Shown: positions 51,805-60,116 of the stretch, in pieces | Numbering within the stretch: position 1 is the stretch's first letter | How the letters are laid out: each line of letters starts with the position of its first letter | DNA from: JAJEBT01 sp965214975 | Lineage (GTDB): Bacteria; Pseudomonadota; Alphaproteobacteria; MPNO01; UBA830 | Assembly (NCBI GenBank): GCA_965214975.1 | Contig: OZ244055.1 | Location: 3,224,001-3,288,000, forward strand | Length of the DNA: 64,000 nt | Reading direction: 5' to 3' | Notes under the pieces: model-generated | What the model saw: only the letters and a program-made list of their open reading frames with translations | Told to the model about the DNA's origin: nothing | Database searches by the model: none | Made by a program: the position numbers and the translations under genes

Positions 51805-52767
51805 CTAATACAACATATAGGCATTGCCTATATGCTGGGAGGCCGAGAACGCCTTCGATTCGGGTGGCAGCCACCGGTACTCGCCCGATCTGAGCGACTT
51901 GTCGATGTGCTGCCGTATCAGGTTGAAGACTTTCTGCGCCGCTTCGGAAAAGGCCGGCACGGGTTTCGAGTTCAGGTAGAGCCGGCACCAGATGCTGGGC
52001 TTCTCGATGTCATGGCACCGCAGCTCGCCCTTCAGGATCTGGTTGTGCAGGAACAGGTACGGGCCGATGAAGCCCCGTTGTCCGTTGGCGACCAGTTCCT
52101 GGCGGAGCAGCATCGAGTGAATCTGAAGCGGCCTGGTCAGGGGAACGTCCAGCTCTTTCGCGGCGCGGGGCGCGATGCCGCATTTGTCGAAAACGAGCGG
52201 CAGGTTCGCGGCGACCTCGAAGGGAACGCTGTCCGGAAGATTCCCGATGAGTTCCTGGCTTCCGATCAGGCACATCCGGTCAAGATAGAGGGGGAAGGAT
52301 TCGAACCGTTCGTCCTCCATCGGCGCGAACGACAGGGCGCAGTCGATCTCGTCGGCGACCAGGGCAAGCGACAGGTTCTCGGTGAACTCGACGAAAATCG
52401 AGATCTCGAGATCCGGGACGAGCGCTTCCGCGGCTTCCAGCACGGTCGACATCACGGCGATGCCGATCGACGGAATGACGCCGATTCTCAGAACCTGCCT
52501 CGGCGCGGTTCGCAGATGGTCGACCGATTGCCGGGCGATCTCGAGGCGCCGCAGCACGTCCCGAACGTGCGAGAGATAGATGGAGCCCGCTTCCGTCAGT
52601 TCCACGCCTCGCGAATGACGACGGAAAAGCCGGAGGCCGAACTCGTCCTCGAGCTTCTTGATCTGCACCCCCAGAGTCGGCTGGGAGACGTTCAAGGCCT
52701 CCGCCGCGGCGGTGAAGCTGCCGTGTTCGGCCACCTTGCGGAAATAGCGAAGCTGTCTCAATTCCAT
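51805..52767 (-). CDS. LysR-family transcriptional regulator
   Basis: 320 residues. N-terminal winged helix-turn-helix: LRQLRYFRKVAEHGSFTAAA, EALNVSQPTLGVQIKKLEDE, LFRRHSRGVELTEAG. The C-terminal effector domain (LRIGVIPSIGIAVMSTVLEA, VEFTENLSLALVADEIDCAL) resembles the CysB/Nac-like acid-sensing group. MELRQLRYF at 52767 is the family start. Encoded just upstream of and in the same direction as dctP2. Its last seven codons contain a near-perfect LysR box, so it probably binds inside its own 3' end to control dctP. Confidence 0.93.
   Translation of the reverse strand: MELRQLRYFRKVAEHGSFTAAAEALNVSQPTLGVQIKKLEDEFGLRLFRRHSRGVELTEAGSIYLSHVRDVLRRLEIARQSVDHLRTAPRQVLRIGVIPSIGIAVMSTVLEAAEALVPDLEISIFVEFTENLSLALVADEIDCALSFAPMEDERFESFPLYLDRMCLIGSQELIGNLPDSVPFEVAANLPLVFDKCGIAPRAAKELDVPLTRPLQIHSMLLRQELVANGQRGFIGPYLFLHNQILKGELRCHDIEKPSIWCRLYLNSKPVPAFSEAAQKVFNLIRQHIDKSLRSGEYRWLPPESKAFSASQHIGNAYMLY
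51814..51834. promoter_or_regulatory. LysR-type box within the lysR 3' end, upstream of dctP2
   Basis: A perfect inverted repeat CATATAGGC-N3-GCCTATATG with the T-N11-A core TATAG-N7-CTATA at 51816-51832. On the minus strand it encodes the last codons of lysR (H-I-G-N-A-Y-M before L-Y-stop). It lies about 145 bases before the dctP2 ATG. Confidence 0.65.
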
Positions 52768-53067
52768 CCGGCGGGATCCGTGGCTGTGCGCCGCCCGTGC
52801 GGGGCCGTCAAGGCTCGCGACAGCCGTGACTCCTGTCAACGGCAAGCCGGCGGCGCTCCGGGACTGTCCCGCGCTGGCCGGGCATCCGCTCCGGGCGGGC
52901 CGGAGCGGTCCCGTCCGTGCCGTCCCGGCGGTCTGCGGGCTCCGGGGGCGCCGCCATTCGGACGGCTCCGTCGCGTCGCCCGTCGGACCGGCCGTTGCCC
53001 GTGATCGTGTCGACCACCGTGACCGTCCTCCCTATAATGGCGGGGAAACGAAACGGGAGCGTGGACG
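52768..53067. other. 300-base intergenic stretch
   Basis: Lies between divergent lysR (minus) and the small gene at 53068 (plus). I see no coding frame, repeat or clear promoter pair. It should hold the lysR promoter. Confidence 0.5.
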
Positions 53068-53316
53068 ATGCCGCGGTTTCATTCTCCGGATCTTGGCGCC
53101 AACCCGGACAGCCCTTTTGCTCGGGATGAGGCGGACAGGCTCGTCCGGCGGGATTTCTGGCTCGGGATGAGCGACCGGTCTGTGGTGCTGGCAATGACCC
53201 AGGGCATCGGCGCCGCGCTGACGGCCGGCGAGAAACGCGCCCATCTCGACGACATCGGCCGGTCTCACCTGACGGACGAGGTCTGCGTGCACGAGATCAT
53301 CCCGCCGCAGCGATAA
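53068..53316 (+). CDS. Small protein of unknown function
   Basis: 82 codons, preceded by ACGGGAGCG as a possible ribosome-binding site 8 bases before the ATG. PRFHSPDLGANPDSPFARDE and DFWLGMSDRSVVLAMTQ are the recognisable stretches; no membrane segment, signal or known motif. It looks like a soluble acidic protein. I do not recognise the family. Its 3' end faces the small gene at 53337. Confidence 0.5.
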   Translation: MPRFHSPDLGANPDSPFARDEADRLVRRDFWLGMSDRSVVLAMTQGIGAALTAGEKRAHLDDIGRSHLTDEVCVHEIIPPQR

Positions 53317-53336
53317 CGGCGGCGGCATGTGCCGGA

Positions 53337-53615
53337 CTACAGCCTGAAATCCACGCCGCCCGAGGATTCCGTGGTCGTCATGCGTTTCTTGAGATCCTCG
53401 ATCTCGCCGCTCAACGCCTTGACGATCTTCGCGACATCCGCGTCGTTGTAGTCGTAGGCTTTCCGGTTGCCGAGCTTGGCAAGGCTCCGTATCGCCTTGA
53501 TGGACTTGATGGTCCTCCTTTCGGCCAGCCTCACGAAATTGTCGCGTTTCGAGGCGGGCCCGGCCCTTCCGGCCTCGGCGGCGGGAGTGCCAAAGGCTGT
53601 TTCCGACATTTTCAC
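53337..53615 (-). CDS. Small conserved-type protein of unknown function
   Basis: 92 codons (or 90 from a second ATG, MSETAFG). The segment RDNFVRLAERRTIKSIKAIR followed by LGNRKAYDYNDADVAKIVKAL looks like a small family I remember from alphaproteobacteria and mobile elements (pattern NFVRLAExR...AIRxLxxLxNRxxYxYxxxDVxKI), of unknown role. Helical, basic and soluble. Its G+C is lower than that of neighbours, hinting at a different origin. Confidence 0.65.
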   Translation of the reverse strand: MKMSETAFGTPAAEAGRAGPASKRDNFVRLAERRTIKSIKAIRSLAKLGNRKAYDYNDADVAKIVKALSGEIEDLKKRMTTTESSGGVDFRL

Positions 53616-53752
53616 GGCTCCCTGGATGTCCTTTCCTTCGTGTCAAGCATGATTGGATTCGCGGGAACGTCAACCCAAAGCTCGGAAGAATGCGAGGATG
53701 TTTTCCTGTTTTTGAATTTTTCATGACTTCCCGCAAACCCGGTGAACGAGGG

Positions 53753-53785
53753 AAGAGAAACGGGAAATTCCGGAAATTTTCTCTT
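53753..53785. repeat. Inverted repeat in an A+T-richer intergenic segment
   Basis: AAGAGAAA (53753-53760) and TTTCTCTT (53778-53785) are exact inverted copies flanking GGGAAATTCCGG. It sits in the 286-base gap between the small gene at 53337 and the molybdoenzyme gene that ends at 53902. It could be an operator or a weak terminator; nothing decides between them. Confidence 0.35.
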
Positions 53786-53901
53786 GCATGCGATCCGGAT
53801 TCGGAGTGTGGCCGCCGGTCCGGAACCGGGCGTTTCGGCGCGGGGACCGTGCGAGCTTCCGGAAACGGTTTCCGCATCCCCTCCGTGCCGTTGCCCCGGA
53901 C

Positions 53902-56247
53902 TCAGGCTGCCGTCCCGTCCGCGATCAGTTTCCACACCTTGTGCGGGGTCGCGGGCAATTCCACGTGGTTCACCCCGTAGGGGCGCAGCGCGTCGACGAA
54001 CGCGCTCACGATGACGGCGAGAGCGGGTGTCGTTCCGCCCTCTCCGCCGGCCTTGACGCCAAGCGGATTCGTCGGCGAGGGAATCTCGTGCAGTTCGGTG
54101 GAGAAGAACGGGTATTCGTCGGCTCGCGGCATGTGGTAGTCCATGAACGAGCCCGCGAGAGGCTGGCCGGTCTCGCCGTCCACCGCGCACAGTTCGCCCA
54201 GCGCCTCTCCCGCCCCCTGGACGATGCCCCCGTGGGTCTGCCCGTCCACGATCAGCGGGTTGATGGCGCGCCCGACATCGTCGACCGCCGCGTAGCGGAC
54301 CAGATCGTGCGCCCCGGTCTCGGGGTCGATCTCGATCTCGCAGACATGGCAGCCGTTCGGGAACACCGGCGTCTCCATGACGTTGTCCTCCGCGACGGCG
54401 AGGCCGTCCGCGAACTCGGCCGGACGGTCGGGCCGTCGCCGAACTGCGGCCGAGACCTCCCCCAGCGTCATCGCCCGGTCCGTTCCCCTGATCGCGAACC
54501 TGCCGTCGGCGAAGACGATGTCCTCCTCCGCGGCCTCGAGCAGCAGGGCGGCCAGCTCCCTGCCCTTCCGGACCAGCTCGTCGGCCGCCTTGACGATGAC
54601 GGTTCCCGCCATGCGCATGGACCGGCCGGAATGCGATCCGCCGCCGACCCTGACCACGTCCGTGTCGCCGACGATCACCCTGATTCGCTCCACCTCCACG
54701 CCGAGCCGCTCCGCGGCCACCTGCGCGAAGCTTGTCTCGTGGCCCTGGCCGCTCGGTTGGGTGCCGATGACGAGATCGATCGTGCCGTCGGTCCGCACCA
54801 GCAGACGCGCCTGCTCCCGCGGCGTGCCGACGGAGGATTCGACATAGGCCGCGATGCCGCGGCCGAGCAGGCGGCCGCGCGCTTCGGCATCGGCCCGGCG
54901 GGAGGGGAAGCCGTCCCAGTCCGCGAGGCGCATCGCCTTGTCGATGCCCGCGCCGTAGTCCCCGCTGTCGTAGGTCATGCCCACGGCGTTGGGATAGGGC
55001 ATCTGCTCCGCGGTCACGAGGTTCCGGCGCCGCAGTTCCACCGCGTCGATCCCGAGCTCGGCAGCCGCCGACTCGACCAGCCTCTCGATGGCGAAGGTCA
55101 CTTCGGGGCGGCCGGAGCTGCGGTAGGCGTTGGTCGGCGGCGTGTTGGTGAAGACGGCGCGCGATCGAAGCGATGCCGCGGGGATGCGGTAGGGGCCGGT
55201 GACCAGTCCCGAACCCTTGCTCAGCGGCGACAACGAGACCGCCCGCGCCCCGACGTTGCTCACGTTGTCGGCGCGGAGCGCGAGAAAGCGCCCCTCGCGG
55301 TCCAGTGCGAGCGATACCTCGGTGATCAGGTCGCGGCCCTGGTAGTCGCTCACGAAGGCCTCGCTCCGGCGGCAGGTGAACTTGACCGGTCGGTCCAGCC
55401 TGCGCGACGCCCACGCCACGAGGGGGAACTCGACGTACAGCCGGTTGCGGGTTCCGAAGTTCCCGCCGACGTCCTTGGAGATCACCCGCACGCGGTCCGG
55501 ATCCACGCCGAGCACCTCGGCGATCTCGCGCTTCTGGCGCACCGACCCTCCCGAACCGGCGTGGATCGTGTAGCGCCCGGTCCCCGGGTCGTAGGCCCCG
55601 AGCGCCGAGCGCGGCTCGAGCGGCACGCCGGTCACCCGGGCGACGTGGAGCGTCATCGCGGCCACGTGGGCCGCGGTCCGGAACGCCTTGTCGGTGGCAT
55701 CGCGGTCGCCGAAGAGGGTGTCGACGAAGACGTTGCCGTCCGTCCCGGGCCAGAGCCGCGGGGCGTCGGGGGCCAGCGCCTCCCGCGCTCCGGTGACGGG
55801 CGCGAGAGACTCGTAGTCGACCGAGACCCGTTCCGCCGCGTCTTCCGCCTGCGCCGCGGTCTCGGCCACCACGACCGCGACCGCCTCGCCCACGTGCCGC
55901 ACCCGGTCCGTCGGCAGGAGCGCGTGCCCGCCGACGAACGGCTCGGTCCCGCCGGGGCCGTGCAGCTTCATGTCGTGCCTGGTCGACGGCAGGGGGTTGT
56001 GGGGAATCGGGGACAGCCCGTCGGCGACGCAGTCGGCGCCGGTGAAGACGCCGAGAACGCCCTCCATCGCCGCCGCTTCCGATGTGTCGACGGACCGGAT
56101 CCCGGCATGGGCATGGACCGACCGCACGACGCTCATCCACGCCTGCCCCTCCATGTGCCAGTCGTCGCTGAACCGGCCCTCGCCGGTCAGGAGGCGCCTG
56201 TCCTCCATGCGTCGGACCGGCCGGCCGATATGCCGGGGGAGCGTCAT
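53902..56247 (-). CDS. Xanthine-dehydrogenase-family molybdenum-binding large subunit
   Basis: 781 residues. Two-domain Mo-binding subunit: IGRPVRRMEDRRLLTGEGRF and HVGEAVAVVVAETAAQAEDA in the a/b hammerhead, then VGGNFGTRN, NAYRSSGRPEVTFAIERLVE, QPSGQGHETSFAQV (cofactor dithiolene contacts) and GVKAGGEGGTTPA with the catalytic Glu. AYRSSGRPE places it with aldehyde/aromatic hydroxylases rather than CO dehydrogenase (AYRCSFR). The FAD and 2Fe-2S subunits, usually adjacent, are not in the window. 27 bases separate it from mnmA upstream. Confidence 0.92.
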   Translation of the reverse strand: MTLPRHIGRPVRRMEDRRLLTGEGRFSDDWHMEGQAWMSVVRSVHAHAGIRSVDTSEAAAMEGVLGVFTGADCVADGLSPIPHNPLPSTRHDMKLHGPGGTEPFVGGHALLPTDRVRHVGEAVAVVVAETAAQAEDAAERVSVDYESLAPVTGAREALAPDAPRLWPGTDGNVFVDTLFGDRDATDKAFRTAAHVAAMTLHVARVTGVPLEPRSALGAYDPGTGRYTIHAGSGGSVRQKREIAEVLGVDPDRVRVISKDVGGNFGTRNRLYVEFPLVAWASRRLDRPVKFTCRRSEAFVSDYQGRDLITEVSLALDREGRFLALRADNVSNVGARAVSLSPLSKGSGLVTGPYRIPAASLRSRAVFTNTPPTNAYRSSGRPEVTFAIERLVESAAAELGIDAVELRRRNLVTAEQMPYPNAVGMTYDSGDYGAGIDKAMRLADWDGFPSRRADAEARGRLLGRGIAAYVESSVGTPREQARLLVRTDGTIDLVIGTQPSGQGHETSFAQVAAERLGVEVERIRVIVGDTDVVRVGGGSHSGRSMRMAGTVIVKAADELVRKGRELAALLLEAAEEDIVFADGRFAIRGTDRAMTLGEVSAAVRRRPDRPAEFADGLAVAEDNVMETPVFPNGCHVCEIEIDPETGAHDLVRYAAVDDVGRAINPLIVDGQTHGGIVQGAGEALGELCAVDGETGQPLAGSFMDYHMPRADEYPFFSTELHEIPSPTNPLGVKAGGEGGTTPALAVIVSAFVDALRPYGVNHVELPATPHKVWKLIADGTAA

Positions 56248-56274
56248 CGGGTTCCGGGCGGCGTTCCTGCGTGG

Positions 56275-57435
56275 TCAGGCGGCCATCGCCGGCCCGGGCC
56301 GGCCGATCCAGCCGCCGCCCAGAATCCGGTCGCGGTCGTAGAAGACGCAGGCCTGGCCGGGCGCGACCGCGCGTTCCGGCCGGTCGAGAACCACGCGCGC
56401 CTCGCCGGCCACCCGGCCGCGATGCAGCACGGCACCGACGGGAGGCTGGGCGGAGCGCACCCGGACCTCGACGCGTCGCGGCTCCGCGGGGGGCGTGCCG
56501 GAACGCCCGAGCCAGTTGACGTCCGCGACGTCGAAGGCGGAACTGCCGAGAGCCGACCGCGGTCCCACGGTCACGCGCCGCTCCTCGGGGTCGATGCGGA
56601 CCACGTAGAGCGGCTCGGTTCCTCCCCCGACGCCGAGCCCCCGGCGCTGGCCGACGGTGAACCCGATGATTCCCCCGTGGCGGCCGAGAACCCGGCCGTC
56701 GACATGCACGATGTCGCCGGGGTCGAGCGCGCCCGGGCGGATGCCGCGCACGACCGCGGCGTAGTCCCCGCCGGGGACGAAGCAGATGTCCTGGCTGTCC
56801 GGCTTGTCCGCGACCTGCAGGCCGAACCGCCGGGCGTGGCGGCGCGCGTCGTCCTTCGTCATGGCGCCGAGCGGAAAACGCAGATGGTCGATCTGGCTCC
56901 GCGTCGTCGCGAACAGGAAATAGCTCTGGTCGCGCCGGCGGTCGGCCGCGCGGTGGAGTTCCGGCCCGTTCGGGCCGGCCACCCTGCGGACATAGTGGCC
57001 GGTCGCCAGCGCGTCGGCGCCGAGGTCGCGCGCCGCGGACAGCAGGTCGCGGAACTTCACGGTCTGGTTGCAGCGGACGCAGGGGACCGGCGTCTCGCCG
57101 CGCAGGTAGCTGTCGGCGAAAGCCTCGATGACGTCCCTGCGGAACCGGGATTCGTAGTCCAGCACGTAATGGGCGATTCCGAGGGTTTCCGCGACGCGGC
57201 GGGCGTCGCGGATGTCGGCTCCGGCGCAGCAGGTGCGACGGGCCCCGGAAACGTCGCCCGCGTCGTGAAGCCGAAGCGTGATCCCGACGACCTCGAACCC
57301 CGCTTCGTGCAGGAGCGCCGCCGTCGCCGCACTGTCGACCCCGCCCGACATCGCCACGACCACGCGGGCGTCGCCCGGTGCCATCCCGAGCGCCGCGGCC
57401 GGCGGCGTTCCCGCGGGAGGCGTCGCGTCAGTCAT
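56275..57435 (-). CDS. mnmA: tRNA-specific 2-thiouridylase
   Basis: 386 residues. Adds sulfur at U34 of tRNA-Lys, Glu and Gln. PP-loop VVVAMSGGVDSAATAALL, catalytic Cys pair in TPVPCVRCNQTVKF and SQDICFVPGGDY, and GGIIGFTVGQRRGLGV. ATG at 57435 (MTDATPP) is preferred; a shorter start at MAPGDARVVV is possible. It overlaps the upstream dienelactone-hydrolase-like gene by 8 bases, an odd setting for a housekeeping gene. Confidence 0.95.
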   Translation of the reverse strand: MTDATPPAGTPPAAALGMAPGDARVVVAMSGGVDSAATAALLHEAGFEVVGITLRLHDAGDVSGARRTCCAGADIRDARRVAETLGIAHYVLDYESRFRRDVIEAFADSYLRGETPVPCVRCNQTVKFRDLLSAARDLGADALATGHYVRRVAGPNGPELHRAADRRRDQSYFLFATTRSQIDHLRFPLGAMTKDDARRHARRFGLQVADKPDSQDICFVPGGDYAAVVRGIRPGALDPGDIVHVDGRVLGRHGGIIGFTVGQRRGLGVGGGTEPLYVVRIDPEERRVTVGPRSALGSSAFDVADVNWLGRSGTPPAEPRRVEVRVRSAQPPVGAVLHRGRVAGEARVVLDRPERAVAPGQACVFYDRDRILGGGWIGRPGPAMAA

Positions 57436-58099
57436 CGGCGAGGTGCCGGTACAGGAAGTCCAGCGACCGGGCATGGACCTGGGCCGCGGCCGCGGCGTCG
57501 TGGCTGGCCTGCTCGGGGTTGTAGAACGCATGGTCGCATCCCGGGTAGACGTGGAACTCCGTTTCCGGATGGGCATCGCGGATGGCCCCGACCCGGTCCA
57601 TGGGGACGATGCGGTCGCGGTCGCCGTAATGCAGGATCGCCGGGCAGTTCGGCTTTCTCCGGACGTTCTCGAAGACGTCGCTTCCGTAGAAGATCACCGC
57701 GGCGTCGGCATCCAGCGCGCAGGCCGCGATCCAGGCCCAGGTGCCGCCCGTGCAGAAGCCCGAGACCGCCGCCTTGCCGACGGAACGGCGGAGTTCCGCG
57801 AGGCAGGCGGCAACATCCGCGAGCACCGTCGACTCCTCGAGGTTCTCGCGGAAGGCCATGCCGTCGGCGACCGCGTCGTAGCCGAAGACGACGTCCTTCG
57901 CGGTGCGGTCGTAGAGAGCCGGGGCGACGGCCGCGAAGCCGTCCCTCGCGAACCAGTCGCAGACGTCGCCGAGATGCGTCGTCAGCCCGTAGATGGCGTG
58001 CAGGACGACGATGCCGCCCGCGGAGTGCTCAGGCGGATCCGCCCTCCAGGCGTCGAAGCCGTGGCCGTCGGCGGCGGTGACCGTGATGCGGTCGGCCAT
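57428..58099 (-). CDS. Dienelactone-hydrolase-family protein
   Basis: 223 residues, alpha/beta fold with a Cys nucleophile in AVSGFCTGGTWAW (GxCxG), Asp in HYGDRDRIVPMD and His in PGCDHAFYNPE. Family members hydrolyse dienelactone in chlorocatechol pathways or act on other lactones and esters. It is upstream of, and overlaps, mnmA, and may be translationally coupled to it. Its substrate is unknown. Confidence 0.9.
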   Translation of the reverse strand: MADRITVTAADGHGFDAWRADPPEHSAGGIVVLHAIYGLTTHLGDVCDWFARDGFAAVAPALYDRTAKDVVFGYDAVADGMAFRENLEESTVLADVAACLAELRRSVGKAAVSGFCTGGTWAWIAACALDADAAVIFYGSDVFENVRRKPNCPAILHYGDRDRIVPMDRVGAIRDAHPETEFHVYPGCDHAFYNPEQASHDAAAAAQVHARSLDFLYRHLADD

Positions 58100-58153
58100 G
58101 GGGTTCTCCGTCCGGGGGCCGGGCCATGCCGCGGTCTCCCGCCATGGGTGGGC

Positions 58154-58807
58154 TCAGAGGATCTTGCAGGCCTCGTCGAACCCGTACCGGTAGAGCCGGG
58201 GCCCCTTGATGCCCTCCAGATCCCCGTAGCCGATGTTGCACACGAAATTGGATCTCCAGGTGGTGCCCTCGAAGAACGCCTTGTCCGCGACGTCGCGTTC
58301 GAAGCCGAGCATGGGGCCGGAATCGAGGCCGACCGCGCGTATGGCGAGAATCAGGTACGCCCCCTGCATGGTGCCCTGGTGCAGGGCGAGCCCCGCCGCT
58401 GCGGCCTCGTCGGACTTCCAGCGGTCCGCCATCTCGGGGCGGATCGGGTAGAGCCGCGCGAAGTCGTCGAAGAACCTGGTGTCGTAGGCCAGCAGCGCCA
58501 CCACCGGTGCGGCCATCGTCTTGTCGACGTTCGGCGGCGCGAGAGACGGCCTGAGCTTTTCCTTCGCCTCCCGGGAGCGCAGGAACACCAGCCGTCCGGG
58601 CATGGTGTTGGCGCTTGTCGGGCCGAACTTCATCAGATCCCAGATCTCGCGCAGCTGGTCGTCGGTGACGTCCCGGTCCTGCCAGGCGTTGTGGCTGCGC
58701 GCCTCCCGGAACAGCAGGTCGGCCGAGTCGTCGTCGAGTTTCCGGATCCTCGAGCGGTAGGCCTCGATTCTGGCGTGGGCGGCGGCAAGGGCCTGGTCTT
58801 CCGGCAT
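58154..58807 (-). CDS. Nitroreductase-family protein, RutE/HadB-like
   Basis: 217 residues. FREARSHNAWQDRDVTDDQL, LMKFGPTSANTMPGRLVFLRS, and GLDSGPMLGFERDVAD match the malonic-semialdehyde-reductase (RutE) subgroup of nitroreductases, in which the sequence up to GPTSANxxPxR is the flavin site. RutE removes toxic 3-oxopropanoate. No rut genes are nearby. ATG at 58807 (MPEDQAL) is chosen; the frame runs to 58849. It is the first gene of the block ending with the molybdoenzyme. Confidence 0.9.
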   Translation of the reverse strand: MPEDQALAAAHARIEAYRSRIRKLDDDSADLLFREARSHNAWQDRDVTDDQLREIWDLMKFGPTSANTMPGRLVFLRSREAKEKLRPSLAPPNVDKTMAAPVVALLAYDTRFFDDFARLYPIRPEMADRWKSDEAAAAGLALHQGTMQGAYLILAIRAVGLDSGPMLGFERDVADKAFFEGTTWRSNFVCNIGYGDLEGIKGPRLYRYGFDEACKIL

Positions 58808-59053
58808 GGTGTCTGCTCCCGAATTCGAAAGAACGGAACGCGCCGGCACGGGTTTCCCGGATGGCCGACGGATGATGGCGAAAAGCGCCGGGACCGGCGT
58901 TCCGTCCGCGCGATCCCGACGCTTCCCTCAGGATAGCACGTCGCCCGGCGCAGGCAAGCGCCCCGCACGGGTGGCGGTTTACATCGACCCCGCCGATCGG
59001 CCACTATCCCCGGAATGCTGGGCGATCCGGCGGAAGACAGGGAGACATCCGAA

Positions 59054-60097
59054 ATGAGGTCGACGAGTTTCATCTCCGCGCTTGCGGCGGCCGCGCTTGC
59101 GGCATCGGTTTCTGGCACGGCTGCGTGGGCAGCCGCGCCGGACTACGAAGGCAAGACGATCAAGATCGTGATTCCCTACGGCCCGGGGGGAACCTACGAC
59201 AAGTACGGCGTGGCGTTCGCCAACCATCTGGGCAGGCACATCCCCGGCAACCCCAACATCATCCTCCAGCACATGCCCGGGGCGGGCGGCGCCAAGGCCA
59301 TGAACTGGGCCTACAACGTCATGCCCAAGGACGGTCTCAACATGATCGTTCCACTCGACAACACCGTCATCAACCAGCTCATGCGCCCCGAGAAGATGCG
59401 TTTCGACGCGCGCGGCTTCACCTGGCTCGGCTCGAGCAACCAGACCAACATCGTCATGGTCGCGCGCTCCGATTCCGGGATTCGCACCTTCGACGACCTG
59501 AAGAGCCGGCGCGTCATCGGCAGCACCAGCGGCAAGTCCTCCACGGGCTTCATCTTCCCGAGCTTGGTCAAGGGGCTGTTCGGCTACGACATCAAGATGG
59601 TCACCGGCTACAAGGGCTCGTCGAAGTCGATCCTCGCCGTCGAGCGCGGCGAGAGCCAGATGGCGGCGTTCAACTGGCTCGCCTGGGCCTCCAAGGTTCC
59701 GCACTGGTTCGAGGGGGACAAGCCGTTCGCCAGGCCCATCATCCAGATCGGCGTGTTCCGGGATCCGGACGTCCCGGAGTCGGTTCCCATGATCTCGGAT
59801 CTGGTCACCGATCCGCTGGACCGGAAGGTGATCGACTTCATCAAGGTCAGCGGTCTGCTCGGGCGCGGCCTCGCGCTTCCGCCGGACGTCGATCCCGACA
59901 CCGTGAAGGTGCTGCGCGCCGCCTACGACGGAATGAACGCGGATCCCGATTTCGCGGCCGAACTCACGAAGCGGCGGCTTCGCCTCATCCCGGCGCGGGG
60001 CGAGGACATCCAGAAAATCGTCAGCGAGGCGGTCGCGAACGCGCCGCCGGACGTCGTGAAACACGCGCGCAAGCTGATCTACGGCGGCGAGAGCTGA
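59054..60097 (+). CDS. Bug/TctC-family periplasmic solute-binding protein
   Basis: 347 residues with a Sec signal (MRSTSFISALAAAALAASVS). Binding-protein motifs: IKIVIPYGPGGTYDKYG, QHMPGAGGAKAMNWAYNVM, GSTSGKSSTGF, and VTGYKGSSKSILAVERGESQ. Bug proteins feed tripartite tricarboxylate transporters or act as orphan sensors; no tctAB membrane genes are in the window, so this looks orphan. ATG at 59054 follows GGAGACAT; divergent from the RutE-like gene. Confidence 0.92.
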   Translation: MRSTSFISALAAAALAASVSGTAAWAAAPDYEGKTIKIVIPYGPGGTYDKYGVAFANHLGRHIPGNPNIILQHMPGAGGAKAMNWAYNVMPKDGLNMIVPLDNTVINQLMRPEKMRFDARGFTWLGSSNQTNIVMVARSDSGIRTFDDLKSRRVIGSTSGKSSTGFIFPSLVKGLFGYDIKMVTGYKGSSKSILAVERGESQMAAFNWLAWASKVPHWFEGDKPFARPIIQIGVFRDPDVPESVPMISDLVTDPLDRKVIDFIKVSGLLGRGLALPPDVDPDTVKVLRAAYDGMNADPDFAAELTKRRLRLIPARGEDIQKIVSEAVANAPPDVVKHARKLIYGGES

Positions 60098-60116
60098 CGC
60101 TCCGGCGCGAACCGAA

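Larger units (their letters stand above)
50410..51970. repeat. Tandem duplication, unit B: dctQ 5' remnant, dctP2 and the lysR 3' end
   Basis: Partner of unit A. dctP starts (50117/51680) and stops (49086/50649) are exactly 1563 bases apart. Noncoding parts match clearly but with many substitutions, e.g. AATGAAAATGACGAAAT and ATGAAAATGACGAAAT in both leaders. Edges are approximate. Confidence 0.85.

Noticed and set aside
53902..56247. Assignment as CO dehydrogenase large subunit (CoxL)
   Set aside because: The AYRCSFR active-site loop is absent; AYRSSGRPE is found instead.
53788..58080. A 1430-codon open frame on the plus strand
   Set aside because: It is antisense to the molybdoenzyme, mnmA and hydrolase genes; translation is Arg/Gly/Val-rich with no domains, as expected when high third-position G+C removes stop codons.
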